Part shown: piece after piece, positions 32,750-44,986 of the stretch
Layout: every line of letters begins with the position of its first letter
Numbering within the stretch: the first letter of the stretch is position 1
NCBI RefSeq assembly: GCF_035046485.1
Contig: NC_085138.1
Location: 7,563,409 to 7,627,408, forward strand
DNA: 64,000 bases
DNA from: Aedes albopictus
Taxonomy: Eukaryota > Arthropoda > Insecta > Diptera > Culicidae
Direction: 5' to 3'
The notes under the pieces: model-generated
Seen by the model: only the letters and a program-made list of their open reading frames with translations
What the model was told of the DNA's origin: nothing
Database searches by the model: none
Translations under genes and position numbers: made by a program

Positions 32750-35700
32750 TAGAGAAATTTTTGAGAAATTTCCTATGAAACTTTTGGAGAAACTATCAGT
32801 GCGTCCTTGGAATACCTATGTAGAGATTTTCCCGATGAGACTTCTTGAGGAAACCAGATAGAAATCCTAGAGAAATTTCCGGTGGAACTGCTGGAGGTTT
32901 TTCGATGGAACTCCTAGAAAGTTCCTGGAGTTTTAGGAGGAACATCTGATAAATTTCTGGGTGAAAATTTTAGAGGAACTTCCTATGGAATGTCTGCAAG
33001 AGATCTTAGTAGAATTCCTGCAATCATTCCCGGTGGAAATCATAGAGCAATGCCCGGTAGAACCCCTAAAGGTTTTCGAAGTAATTCCAGGTATAGCTTC
33101 TAGAGAAATTTGCGGTGGGGCTCCTAGAGGATTTCCTATGGGACTTTTGGAGAAATTCCCGTTGGAGCTAGAATTTCCTATGGATCTCGTGGAAATTTCC
33201 TGGAGGTTCTGGTGGAACACCTCGAGGATTTCCGGGTGAAACTTCTGGAGAAATTTCCTATTAAACTTCTGAAATATATACATATCAGTGGAACTCCTAG
33301 AGTTATTCCCGGTAAAACATCTAATGGAATTACCGATGGAACTCCGAAGTTTCCGATGTAACACCTGGAGTAATTCCAGGTGGAACTCCTAGAAACATTT
33401 CTGGTGGAGTTTCTGGAGGAATTTCCGAAGGAACTCTTGAAGAAACTCCCGGTGGAACTTTTAGAATAATTTCCAATGAAACTCCTGGAGAATTCCAGCT
33501 GTACCTTTTGGAGAAATTTCCTCTGGAGCTTCTGAAAGAGATCTCAATGGAATTCATTGAGTTATTCCTGGTGGAACTAAGGTTCCGGTGTAGCACCTGA
33601 AGGAATTCAAAATGCAACTTCTATAGGAAACTCGTAGAAAATCCTGTGTAACATTTGAAGAAATTTCAGCTGAAACTCCTAGAGAAATTTCCTATGGAAT
33701 TTCTGCAGGAACTCTCAGTGGAACTCCTAGAGTTAATCCCGGTGGAACTCCTAAGGAAACTTCCTATGGAACTTCTGGAGAAATTTTCAGTGGAACCCCT
33801 AAAGGAATTCCAGGTGGAGTTGTGTGAAAAATTAGCATAGTTAGTTAAAATTCACAAATAAAAAGAAATTGAAAATAAAAAATCCAGGTGGAAAATTTTT
33901 CGGAGTAACTCCTAGAGGAATTTCCGTTGGAACCCCTGGGGGATCTAGTGGAACACCTGAAGGAATTTCAGGTAGAACTCCTGGAGAAATTTTCTATGGA
34001 TTTTCTGGAACAACTTTCAGTGGAACTCAGTTCACAGTTGAGCTTCTGTGGGTGGAGCTTCTAGAGAAACTCCCGGTGGTACTCATGGGGTGATTCCCGG
34101 AAGGACTCCTAGAGCTATACCCGGTGGAGATCCTAGAGGTTCCAGTGGAGCACCTAGAAGGTATGCCAGGATGAACTTCTGGAGAAATTTCCTATGGAAT
34201 TTCTGGACGAACTCTCAATGAAACTCCTAGAGTTATTCATGGTAATATAGATATATTCCGGGTGGAACTCCTAGAGGAATTTCCGGTAGAACACCTAGAG
34301 GTTCCAGTAGAACACCTGGTAATATTTAAGTTGCAATTCCTAGAGGAATTCCGATGGAACTCCTGGAGGAACTCTCAGTAGAACTCCTAGAGTTATTCCC
34401 GGTGAATCCTAGAGAAATTCCGTTTGAAACTCCTATAAGAATTCCCGTCGGAGCTCGTGGAGCTTCTAGAGCGTGATTCTCGATGAAACTCGTAGAGAAA
34501 TTCCCAGTTGAACTTCTAAAAATCTAGAGGAACTCCCAGTAACAGCTCTAGAGGTATCGGTGAAATACCTGAAGGAATTCCCGATAGATCTCCCAGAGTG
34601 ATGCCCGGTGGAACTCTTATAGGAATTCCCGCTGGAACCCCTAATGGATCCAAATGATCATCTAAAGATGTCCCCGGTGAAACACCTGGAGGAATTCCCG
34701 GTGGAACTCCCACAGAAATTCCCAGTCGAAGACCATAAAGATCCAAGTTGATTTTCAAGAAGAACTTCCGGTGGAACACCGGGAGAAATTGTAGGAGAGA
34801 TTTCTGGTGGAGCTCCTAGAAAATCTTCTAGAGAAATTCTCGGAGGAATTCTTGGAGCAATTCTCGGAGGAATTGCTGAAATATTTTTTGGAGGAACTCC
34901 TGGAGTAATTCCTGGAACGATTTCTGGAGCAACTACTAGAGCAATTCCTGAAGGAACTCCTGTAGGAATTTCCAGAGTCCCCTGGAAGAATACCTGGAAG
35001 AACACCTGGAGAAATTCCAGAAGAAACTCCCCCAGCAATTTCTGGATGAACTCCTAGTGTAATGCTCGGAGGAACTCCTGGAGCAAGTTCTGGAGCAATT
35101 ACTAGAGCATTTTCCGTTGGAACTCCTGGAGAAATTCCTCGAGAAACTTGTAGAACAATTTCCAGAGGAACACCTGAAACAATTCCCGGAAAAACTTCTG
35201 GAGAAATTCCTGGAGGAATTCTTAGAGAATTTCTCGACGAATTTGCATTGGAATTGGAGCAATTCCTAGAGAAACTTCTGGAGCAATTAAGATGAAACGG
35301 GACGCCTTGTTATTTTTCCTATCTTGCCTCTCTTTCTAACAATTTGCCTCGCGATTTTGAAGATGGTAATCTCGAGTTCTATCGCACTGAAGATGCTGAA
35401 AACCAATCAGCATATGCACTGCAAGTGAGCATATACAATGATAGGTGTTTGTTCCAAAATATGAAGTAGAATCTGAGATTACCATCTTAGTAGCAACAGA
35501 GCAATGGCGGGTATTTCCTCGATCATCCCGTTCGCCCTTAATGGAGGAACTTCTCTTGGGATGCCCAGAGGTACTTCTGTTGAAATTATTCCTGAAGGAT
35601 TTCTCGAAGGAACTTCTGGAGCTGTTCCCGGAGGAACTCCCAAAGGAGTTAACGTAATTATTCCCGAAGGAAATTCCGAGGGAACTCCTGACGCAATTAT

Positions 35701-35800
35701 CGGAGGAACTCTTGGAGGAATTCCCGTTGAAGCCCCTACTAGAGGAATTCGCATTGGAACTACTAGAGGTGATCTCGAAACAAACACCGGTGGAGCTGAG
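32750..35800 (-). repeat. long minisatellite array (about 3 kb), minus orientation
   Basis: Tandem units such as GGTGGAACTCCTAGAGAAAT are the inverse of the 16-kb array type. The array is interrupted at about 35291-35504 and resumes to about 35800. Open frames in it (for example minus 33330-33617 and plus 35504-35851) are rich in Gly, Pro, Ser and Thr repeats from the 24-bp period and are not proteins. Confidence 0.85.
35291..35504. mobile_element. small inverted-repeat element inside the minisatellite
   Basis: The core 35361-35487 has inverted AGATGGTAATCTC and GAGATTACCATCT ends and splits the array. Exact borders and any duplication are uncertain (possibly GCAAT on both sides). Confidence 0.5.
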
Positions 35801-36026
35801 CAGCAGAATTTGGTCTATTTTTGGCGTTACAACTTTTTAGAACTATTATAAATTGAAACGTTGAACGGTTTATCCCTAATTTGTTTTAGATTTTTATTGC
35901 TGGGTGCGTTTGAAGCATACTCAATGTGCAACTTGAAATTTCCCTTGGAGAGACCTATGCCTTAACTACACTTATACCTAACACACAAAATTAAAAAAAA
36001 AATAAATAGACAATGATTTTTCATAA

Positions 36027-36243
36027 GGGCCTAACTGACTTGATCGATTTCTCCTCGTCGACTCTCTCTTTCGCTAATAACTTGATCAACACAAACAAAA
36101 TCATTAATCTTTTCGTTTCTATAGCAACATGTAGTCGTCTTCTTCGCATTTCAACCAAAAAATCTTTGGAAAACTCAATAAACATTCTGTGATAACACAA
36201 AGAGAGGATCGATGAAGAGAACTCGAAAATGTCAGTTAGGCCC
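36027..36243. mobile_element. 217-bp inverted-repeat element
   Basis: The ends GGGCCTAACTGAC and GTCAGTTAGGCCC are inverted, and inner stretches around GATCGAT also pair imperfectly. No clear duplication is seen. Confidence 0.55.
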
Positions 36244-36324
36244 AAATGAAAAAATCAGTGTCATCCACAGTTGTTGCGGAAAGTAGTTTTTGTTATTTGA
36301 GCCCAGTTTTGAGTTCAACATAAA

Positions 36325-36520
36325 TCACTCAAGAAACTTCTTGACCGATTCCTGGCAGAAACTTTCTACAGTGACTGCCATTTCAATTGTCATTCCTTCG
36401 CAACTGCGTACTTCGATCGAAGAAAAACGGTTTCTTGAGCGATTCAAGCAAGGAATGAATTTCCAATGCACCAAGATAGGCCGAAAAATTCCTTCAGAAC
36501 TGCAAACAGTCCTTTAATCC
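36325..36520 (-). repeat. repeat family E, copy 2
   Basis: Inverse complement of the shared block at 19255-19425 and 53325-53475, recognised by TGCGTACTTCGATCGAAGAA. Confidence 0.55.
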
Positions 36521-36564
36521 TTTGGATTAGACCCTTGCAAAAGCAACACTTAAATATTAATTTA

Positions 36565-36746
36565 GTGGAGCCGACCTGGTGTGATGGTTAGAATACGTGA
36601 CTATCACGCTGTAGACCTTGGATCGAATCCCACTCCCGAAAAACTCATAAAATGTGAGTTGTTCCTTCGGAAGGAAAGTAAAGCGTAGGTCCCGAGATGA
36701 ACTAGCCTATAGGGCTAAAAATGTCGTTAATACAGATAAAAAACAC
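36565..36746 (+). mobile_element. tRNA-derived SINE, Feilai-like
   Basis: The head resembles a tRNA with A-box TGGTGTGATGGTTAGAAT and B-box GGATCGAATCCC at the right spacing. It is followed by a tRNA-unrelated body (TCCTTCGGAAGGAAAGTAAA) and an A-rich tail (CAGATAAAAAAC). Feilai is the tRNA-related SINE family known from Aedes. The name rests on architecture and recall, not on an alignment. Confidence 0.7.
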
Positions 36747-37140
36747 TTAAATTGACTTTGCTGTCGCAAGACGTGGCCAGGGCAGCTCTCAATCATTGGA
36801 GGATTACGTCAATGTTATCTTAGAGACAGTGATTAGCCCCAAATCTCTGTGCTTTGGTAATGGACGGGAAGGACTAAGGAGGCAATTCTCATAACAGCGG
36901 TCTGTACTACCTTACAAATTGGCGAGACTAGCTTAATGCTAATGCTAATTTGGTACTCAAAGATGTATTGTTTTTCAGAGATTAAATATTTATCTTTTTA
37001 TATTCTACAAGTGAAGGTAATTAATAAAACTAACAAAAACATTGGAAACAATCTTGTAAAACGCTGTGAAAACCCCAAACGAAGTCACGATTTTTCTTTC
37101 CAATAGTCAAAAAGTTTGCGTAAGTTTACGTTCACAGATA
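36747..37140. other. spacer downstream of gt, repeat-like
   Basis: Contains a GTCGCAAGACGTGGCCAGGG block and an ending GCTTAATGCTAATGCTAAT that look like another SINE-type repeat, then AT-rich sequence. No gene. Confidence 0.3.
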
Positions 37141-37145
37141 TTTGA

Positions 37146-37151
37146 TTTATT
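37146..37151 (-). terminator. gt: gt polyadenylation signal
   Basis: AATAAA on the minus strand, about 160 bases after the gt stop codon. Confidence 0.55.
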
Positions 37152-37311
37152 ATTATCGCCTTAAATTAATCAATCAGTCTTCAAGTAGTTTGTACAGTCT
37201 TATTCGGTGACTTATCTATATCTTAGGAATCATCGGCTCAAACAAAAGGAACTTTACACCTATTTACAAGGACTCTCACCCCGAGTCGAGCAGGGCGCCA
37301 TCATCATCTCC

Positions 37312-38673
37312 TCACGGCGACCCACCCGTCACCACACCGTACAGTGCCAGCTGCTTCCGGGCCGCGGCCAGCTCAAACTTCAGCTCGATGTTCTCCCGCT
37401 CCAGGAAGGCAGCCCGAATGGCGATCTCGTCCTCTTTGATTCGTCTCCGATCGCGCGATTTCTTTGCAGCGGCATTGTTTTTCTTGCGCCGCTCGTAGTA
37501 GGCGGAGTCTTTGCCGGCCGGCGCCGTCGTGCTGCCAACGTTCGAACAAACGCCATTGCTGGTGCTACTGCCGTCGGCGTCGCTAATCGGTGCGCTGTTG
37601 TGATTCGCTGCCTCGGCGTCGCTGCAGGGGTGCCGGTCGGTGGGTGTGGCTTTCGGGTGATGCTGCGATGATGGTTCCGGCATTTTGTCCGGAACGCTCT
37701 CCGTTTCCGACGTGTCGCTGAGGGATTTGTTTAGGCGACGCATTTTCGGGTTGGAGATTGTCGGTTGGCCGCCGTTAGCGGCGTGAATCTGTTCGAGCAT
37801 TCGCTTGCGGAACATGTTGTACTTTTCGGCGGAATTGGCGTCTAGCATGGAGTCGCTGGCCATGAATCCGGCGGCAAGGCTTAGCGGATCGCGTGGGTAG
37901 GCTTTGAAAGGGCGCGCAAGTTTGCCGTCGCGGCCTACTACCATTGGGTATGGTCCGTTGGATGCAGCGTCGGTGGGTTGCTTGATCAGTGGCAATTTCA
38001 AGCCACCGGGAAGGGAATGGCCTTCGGAACCGGATTCGGAGAGAGAATCAGGCTCGCGGGGTGCATGAAGTGGGCTGCGTGGGAACTGGGACTGTTGTTG
38101 AGTGGGGTCGGCTCGCATGAGGTACGGTGGAAGCTGTGGGCGTTGAGGCAGGATTTCCTGCTTTGGGATGATGGGATGCTGCGGCAAGTGCAGGTTCTGG
38201 GTGGGGTGAAAACCCGACGACAGAGGAAGCCTACTGTGATCCAGGTGGTTGGGCGATTCGTATGGCAGTGGAGCTTTTAGCGGTAGTTCAAGTTGCGGAT
38301 GAGGATGGATGGAAGCGTGATAGTTGATCAGCAAAGCATTGTTGGAGTTGTGTAGAGATCGGTGTAACGGTGGTGAACCTTCTTCACTGAAACTGGCATA
38401 TGGCGACGGAGTTTTCCGCGTTTCCACTGAATCGCGACGCTTGGATAGGTCCAAAACTCCAGAATCAGTGGAGTCGGGTCGGCAGCTGTCGCTTAATCTC
38501 GGAGAATTAGGGAAGTACAAAGAGGGACTTGTACGATGATCTGTAAAATTGAGAGAAATTTTTGAGAATTAGCAATCAATTTTTAATTGATATACAGATT
38601 TATTGCATGAAAATAATTGAAAAAAAGAGTTTTAATTACCTGTTTTCAGATCCATCATGAATTGAGCAATCAT
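37312..38673 (-). CDS. gt: giant, bZIP gap-gene transcription repressor
   Basis: Orthologue of the Drosophila gap gene giant, a PAR-like bZIP repressor that patterns the early embryo. Two exons: 38673-38640 ([11 protein letters not shown]) and 38540-37312, joined across a GTAATT...TTTACAG intron, for a predicted 420 residues. Residues 40-44 read VLDLS, the CtBP-recruiting motif known in Drosophila Giant. The middle is rich in Pro, Ser and His and low in structure, as usual for the family. The bZIP is at the C-terminus (about residues 355-412): basic region [20 protein letters not shown], then a zipper with [20 protein letters not shown]. The stop is TGA at 37314-37312. An alternative start at the second or third Met of exon 1 (residues 6 and 7) is possible. 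All key residues are intact. A TATA box lies about 170 bp upstream. Confidence 0.95.
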
Positions 38674-38822
38674 CTTATGTTGGATAATCCAAAATCACTT
38701 CACTGACTTCACCGTTGCCTGATTATTCACCAATTTTGAAAACACGTTATTCCACTTTCAGGTAATCCAACTCGAACTCAAACCAACCACCTCATTCTAA
38801 ACTCTTTCTTCTAGTGGCCGCG

Positions 38823-38849
38823 AACTGACCACCGCAAGCTCCTTATATA
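38823..38849 (-). promoter_or_regulatory. gt: gt core promoter (TATA and Inr-like)
   Basis: On the minus strand TATATAAG (38849-38842) is followed 23 bases later by the A of an initiator-like TCAGTT (38828-38823). The spacing is a little shorter than the usual 28-31, so transcription may start slightly further downstream. Either way the predicted 5' UTR is about 150 bp. Confidence 0.55.
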
Positions 38850-41120
38850 CCGGCGAACCCTTTCTCTCCCGAAAAACCGAAAAGCCAAAGAATATGCAAA
38901 AATCTATTTTGCAAAATTTTCATACGCACTCTCTTCCTGTATGTGCCATTTCGCTCTTGCCCATCACAGCAACCGTGCCCCATTTCTCCCACGCACCATA
39001 TGCGATGCCGGAAAAGAGCGTGAAAGAGAAGGTAGCTGGGAAAGGTCACTGCGCCAGCCAACACTCTCCTCATACCATCGCGCAAAAGATCCGAGCAACC
39101 ATCAGGCACACTTGCCAGCGCTTAGGAGAGATTTTCGGTTTCCTCTCTCCGTTTCTATACATTTTGAAGCCGATTTAGCACTTGTGACTTTTTGCGGTCC
39201 CTCATGCATTGAACGGGGTTTTTGTCATTCCCTTTTCTTCTGGGGTCGGGCAGAAATCAACTGGGAAGAGATAGTTTTGGAAATTTGTTCGATTTCCCGA
39301 ACGAGGAGAAGTGATATTGGTTGGGCAAATGTTTTATGAAGTTGTCCATGTTAAAAATTGGTCAAGTCTCAAAATTTGGCACGAGTCTAATTTGGCATTA
39401 ATACAAACATACAAAAAGAAAACCCTAAAGAAATAAAACCTTCAAAGTTTGATCACTTCCCATTTGTTTTGCATTCTAAGTCAAGGTCAACTATTGCATT
39501 TAAATAAACAAAAAATGGACGAAGAGGGCTAGAATGGGTAAATTATCGTATTCTGCTATATTAACTGTATTTCTTTTCTTAAAGCTTTTCTCTTCTGCTG
39601 TAATTTGCTTGAAAACCCAGTGAATCAAAATTCAACCATCGTGCAACAATAATGACAATGTCGCAACCTGCATTTGTTGCGACAATCCGCCCAATGCGAC
39701 ATAAGTTTGTCCCAACTTGTACAGAATTGGACAAAGATCGTGCAACACGAGTTTAGAAATTTTTAAGCCTTACATTGTGAGTTTCAAGCGGTAACTTCGA
39801 ATCGGTAAACACTGCAATGCTACTGAAAATCATCAAGAAGTTTCGATTTTAGGTTGGTAATAATTGATTATTCACGAGTTAAAAAGTATGCAACAAATTC
39901 AGCCTCCGTTTTGTCGCGCCTTCTTTGTTGCTTGTTTTGTAGGTACCTCTTTTGTCTGACAATTCTCTTCACTGATGAAAACATCAAAGTAGTTTAAAAC
40001 ATAACGATACTTATTTTTTTCATACTTTCATAGTATTGAACATAACGAGAAAAATGTGAATGAAAAACCACCACCACCACGTTCTAACATTAACTCCACA
40101 ATTTCTGTTACATTCCTCTACTCGGGTCAAAAGTACCGTAAACCTTCCTATACCGAAAATTTTTATGCATTTTCGTCTCTCTACATTATGGAAAAATCTA
40201 GGCCAACATATGGAAATGGCGTAACACCCATTGCGAATGTCTATTTCTACCATCCCTCCTACATTCATGAAATTTGTTTTCATAAATACAATACGTCTAG
40301 GAGAGACATTAGAAGCAGCTAGCAATGGTTGTTCCGCCCTTTTCACATGTTGGTCTAGATGTTTCCTTGCGGAGAAAATGAAAGTCATCTCAACACGGAA
40401 ACCTATTTGCAAGACTGCTGCGTGACTGAGAAGGAAGCACAAGCATGCATTAGAATCCGTTACTCCAACAAACACCCACAAACCCTTTTTCGTTTAATCT
40501 AGTAGTCGGTCGACCGGCCAGCCTAGCCTGCTACGTTAATAAGGTGGGGGTGGAACTCGATCGCATTGTTGATGAATGGAATATCGAGCGCTCTCTCGCT
40601 GAGTCGGGTCACACGCGCTGCGCTGTTCCGTGAGAATTTGTTTGTTCGGCGGCCGGATTGAAGGACCTTTCTTCCGTGCTTCATGGTTGCAGGCAGGCAG
40701 ATGAAAAGGGTTCGAATCGGGAAGCCGATTTTATTGATTTTTGTCCCTGTTTCGCCTCATTCGAGCGAGGCTTGTGATTTTTCATTTCGATTCACGCCAA
40801 AAATAGAGGGTTTAATAAAGGTCTCATTGTGCCGAGAAGTTTTGCATTCATATTCGCCTAGGTTGGGTTTCACACGTTATTCTAGAAGTGACCTTTTTTA
40901 ACGGTCAGTTTCATAATGAACGGTGAATAGCTACTAAACAAATAAACGAGATGCCGCAGCCGCGAAGGTGGGAAAATTTGCTCTGAAGCTGACAGGTAAA
41001 ATGATGAATGAAGGAATGACGCCTATGGATTGAAGACCGTGTGAATCCAAGATGCACTTCATGCTCTGATATCCTTGTTATTTCCATAAGGGAAAGAGAT
41101 TATTCCTGAAGTAATAAGTG
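38850..41120. promoter_or_regulatory. non-repetitive upstream region of gt, candidate regulatory DNA
   Basis: The longest stretch in the second half of the window without recognisable transposon or minisatellite sequence. It has no supported gene. The frames at 38941-39339 and 40020-40481 lack domains. A GC-richer block at 40500-40700 has a GAGAG-like CGCTCTCTCGCT. Short CGCAACA-type inverted motifs at 39635-39750 suggest one small repeat. Calling it regulatory is inference from position next to a developmental gene. Confidence 0.35.
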
Positions 41121-41149
41121 TGACACTTCTTTGAATGTTTGTATTTAGG

Positions 41150-42180
41150 TTTTTCACTTGTCTACTTATCCAATTACTACAGCTCTAAGAAATTCTATGG
41201 GAATGCTTCCAAAAACTCCAAGAATTTTTTCAGAAATTCCTCTAAGAATTCTTTAAACGGTTTCTCCAAATATTTCATTGGCGATTCTCTGAAAATTCTG
41301 TCATAATAATCATTTTTTTTTTAAGAATTTCCTTTAACGATTTTACTAAATACTTCTTCAATTTATCCTTTGGGATTTTCTCCGAGGATTTATTTAGAAT
41401 CTGTTCCAAGAATTTCTTCAAAAAAAAAAAACCCTTCAAAGATTCGTTCAATTTTTTTTTTTCAAAGATTCAGGAATTCCTCTACCGTTATCTTCGAGGA
41501 TTATTTCATATGGTCTTAATAAGTCCGTCCAACATTTTCTTCTTGATTTTTCTCCAAGATTTTTTGGATTCCTTCTTTTGTAAAGTATTTAGTTAGAAAG
41601 TTCTCGAAGGATTTGGCACTTCCTCCCAGGAAGGAGGAAAAACCATCGTGTATTTTAGGGACATTTGTACAGGAACTCATGGAATCATCTTTTTACGGAT
41701 ATCTCTAATGAATTGTAATATTCATTTAGACGTTTCTTAAAAGATTTCTTGAGAATTTTTTTCCAAGAAATCCTTCAGAAATTTCCTCAAGGAATCTTTT
41801 AGCAATTCCTTCAAATCGGAGACGAACCAGCCGCGGGCTGAAAGTCGCGATAATAAAGATATAAAAAACATCCTTCAAAGTTTGTTAGAGGAATTGTTCG
41901 AAGAATTTCTTAACAAATTCCATCAAAGATTCCTAGAGGAATTTGTTTGTAAATTTCTAAAATTTATTTTTTCGGAAATTCCTCCAAGAATTCCTAAACG
42001 AACTCCTGAATCGATTTCTGTCGAAATTTTATCCAAGAGATCTTCAAAAAAGTTGCTCCAAATGTTTTCTAAGGAATTAATCAATTACTTCAAGATTTTC
42101 CCCAAAGGGCTCATACAGAAGGAGTTATTTCGAAAAATCTTTATGGAGTTCCTCTAAAGACTACTTCAAAATTTAGCTTA
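41150..42180. repeat. diverged minisatellite array
   Basis: Strongly decayed units (AAGAATTCCTC, GGAATTTC) are on the plus strand to about 41810 and mixed after 41880. A short CCAGCCGCGGGCTGAAAGTC insertion at 41829-41870 ends in AATAAAGATATAAAAAA, resembling a retroposed tail. The frame 41882-42157 is a by-product. Confidence 0.6.
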
Positions 42181-43692
42181 GGAATACTTTAGGAATTGAG
42201 GTTGAACTTGATTGACCACCGGTGGACGCTACTCCAGTAACGCCAAACCAGCTACACTCACAAGGAACCAATGAGATGTCTGCCGGGGACTAACTAAGCA
42301 GGCATCTACAGTTTGTTTAGGCAATAATGGCGCCTGCCACGTCAGGTTGCAGGTTGCAAAACTTATAGAAAATACATTCTTGCGGTAAAAGTAGTAAGAT
42401 ATATTTGTTTGCTACAAGTTCTCTGAACAACGTATGCCAATAAAATGATGGCAAAATAAAAAAAAAAATTTCATTTGTAATCCGAAAAACCCTAAAAAGT
42501 TGAATTTTTGATAATTTTTTTTATTTGGAACACCCTTATATACGTGTTAAGTTGTATATTTTAACACGGCATCATATTCTCTCATGTTTTGTGATTACAC
42601 AAGTTTACAAAATAAAACGAAAGTCGTGAACTTCTGTCAACGACCAAAATTTTTGAAGCACAATTTAGCGCTGATTTCGAAACCGACCTTCAAAAAATTT
42701 TAAGTAGAACAGTTTTTGAGTTTTAGCTCAATATCGACTTTTACAACTTTTAAAAATATGTAGTTTACTAAAATTCAAATATATTGCGTTTTGTTTAACC
42801 AATTTTAAATCTTTTTCCATAAATTAAAAGCTGAATACAATACCATTCGATCATCTGAATACAGGTTTTGCGTCAGATTGATGAAATTCAAGATATTGGC
42901 GAGTTTTAGGGACGATCTTCTTAAATTTTAGCAAAATTTCCAAATTTTTTTGAAGAAATGTATTTTTTTCAATAAGAAAAAACTAACTTAAAAATTCTTT
43001 CTCGGCGTTTATTTGACATATCATATGTAGGCGAGTTACAGTAAAAATTTCAGATCAATCGGAGCATTGATTACGGAGAATGAGATGTTTGAAGTGAGCG
43101 AATTTGCTTAAAAATAGAACAAAAATCGATTTCAAATCATCAACCTTGTATGGAAAGTCGAAAAAATTTCCGCTCTACTGTGATTTTTTTCTTTCGCGTT
43201 TTCGAACTCAGGGCATGATTCTACACCAAAAATGATCATCAGCTTACCGAGTTCAAAAATGCTGTAAACTAGTGTTATTAGCTTCTTTGACATCAATGCT
43301 GTAGGAATTGAGCAAAAATTATAAAAAAAAAATCAGGGAAGCCAGATACGTCCTAAAACCAGCATTTCGGAGGCAATCACGATGTGTCAACAAACAATCG
43401 TGTTGGTCATCAATATCAGTGCTGACGCGATTTAACTTTTTGCGCGCCAAAGCATGATTGCCCCCAAAAAGCTAGTTTTTCGGACACAATAGGCTTTTAC
43501 GATTTTTAATAACCTTTTCTCAACTGCTACATTGCTCTCGGACGCATAAATGTTACATGTTACAAAAGAAAAACACAAGAAAAACGCATTTGAAATTTCA
43601 AAAATAAATTTTGACTATTGTCGCATTTGACTGGCTTCAACGCAATTCAACTATTGAAATATATTTAAATATGTTCATATGTTGACAACATA

Positions 43693-43913
43693 CACACTTA
43701 TTTCTGAATTGCCTGTTCGGTACTTTTTTGACGAGATTATAACAGCAGTACGATCTCGGTAGTTTCGGTAATCGATTTTACTGAGGTTCAGTAAAACAAC
43801 TGTCAAAATCGTATGGAAAAGGTAAACAACGCATTTTTGCTGAACGAGCTCGGTGCTCAGCAGTTTTAATCTCGTCAAAAAATTACCGAACTCGGTAATC
43901 AAAATTAAGTGTG
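43693..43913. mobile_element. TA-flanked palindromic MITE, 221 bp
   Basis: The ends CACACTTA and TAAGTGTG lead into inverted TGACGAGATTATAACAGC and its near-inverse. TA borders lie at 43691-43692 and 43914-43915. It is inserted in the left arm of the larger element and absent from the right arm. Confidence 0.65.
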
Positions 43914-44986
43914 TATTTCAAAAATACGTATCAAAATATGTCGTTTGACATAAAACCCAGTACACCACAGATCGTAATGGGAAGTGCAATCAAAATCGTA
44001 TATCTCGCTGTCAGAAATCAAAATCGTAAAAACCGTTGAATCTTGTGATAAAAATGTCAAGTCCAGTTGTATATAAATTGTTGTTGCGTTTTGTTTCGGA
44101 GCAATTTTGTTGTGTATAGAGCAAGTCATAAATAGCGCTAATTGAAGTCGTCGCTGTTTGCATACGCTTACAAGTCATATACATATATAATATTTGTAAA
44201 GTTTGGGTGGTTTAGAAAGCTTAAGTTTGGCCAAAATTTGTGCTCTGCTCAGATATGGGCTTAGCCTCATAATTTCGGACGTCGTATTACATATCACACG
44301 AAGTCGTATTTTATTGTTTCGATCGATTATTTTGCACATCGTAATGATGATTATGACGAATTTCGCGCCAACTCGACCAGTGGTTGGCAACACCCTCTCA
44401 GAATCGAAAGAAACTTGGTGGGCATGAAGACTAGGTTTTTATAAGCAACTTTGCATACTTAAATTTTCGAAAATTTTCAAGAGTAACATTTGAAGAGGGC
44501 CTAACTTTTTTTCGAAGATTTTTTTAAAATCGATGTAACTCAAAAATGACAAGACCTATAGAAAAGTGTTGTATGGGGGACATTTAGAGAAATGTCCAAG
44601 CTTTCATGAAAAAATATTTTAAAAATTCAAAATACATTTTTACACGCTAAAAAATATATTTTTAAAATTAAAAGTCAATTTACAGAAAATGCCCACTTTT
44701 TTATGTTTTGACATTTTTTTCCAAGAAAGTCAATATTGTTGCCTAACTTTCCTCCATACATCACAAGATGGGCACTTTTAAGGAAAAAAAGTTTTTCTAA
44801 CAAAAACTTTTTCATGTTATTTTTTTAGCGTGTTGCGCATTAACTCGTACAGGATGTATCAAGAATCCTTATACCCATTTAATAAGACTCAATGGGCATT
44901 ACAACTTTGTTTGATTGGGTGCCTTTTTTTTCTTGGCGTTACATCCCAACTGGAATAGAACCTGTTTCTCAGCTTTTGATATCTGA

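Noticed and set aside
37207..37671. 154-residue plus-strand open frame
   Set aside because: It is antisense to the bZIP-coding end of gt, with no domain or splice support. Likewise 11206-11682 is antisense to Naa20 and 8230-9668 minus frames are antisense to crn.
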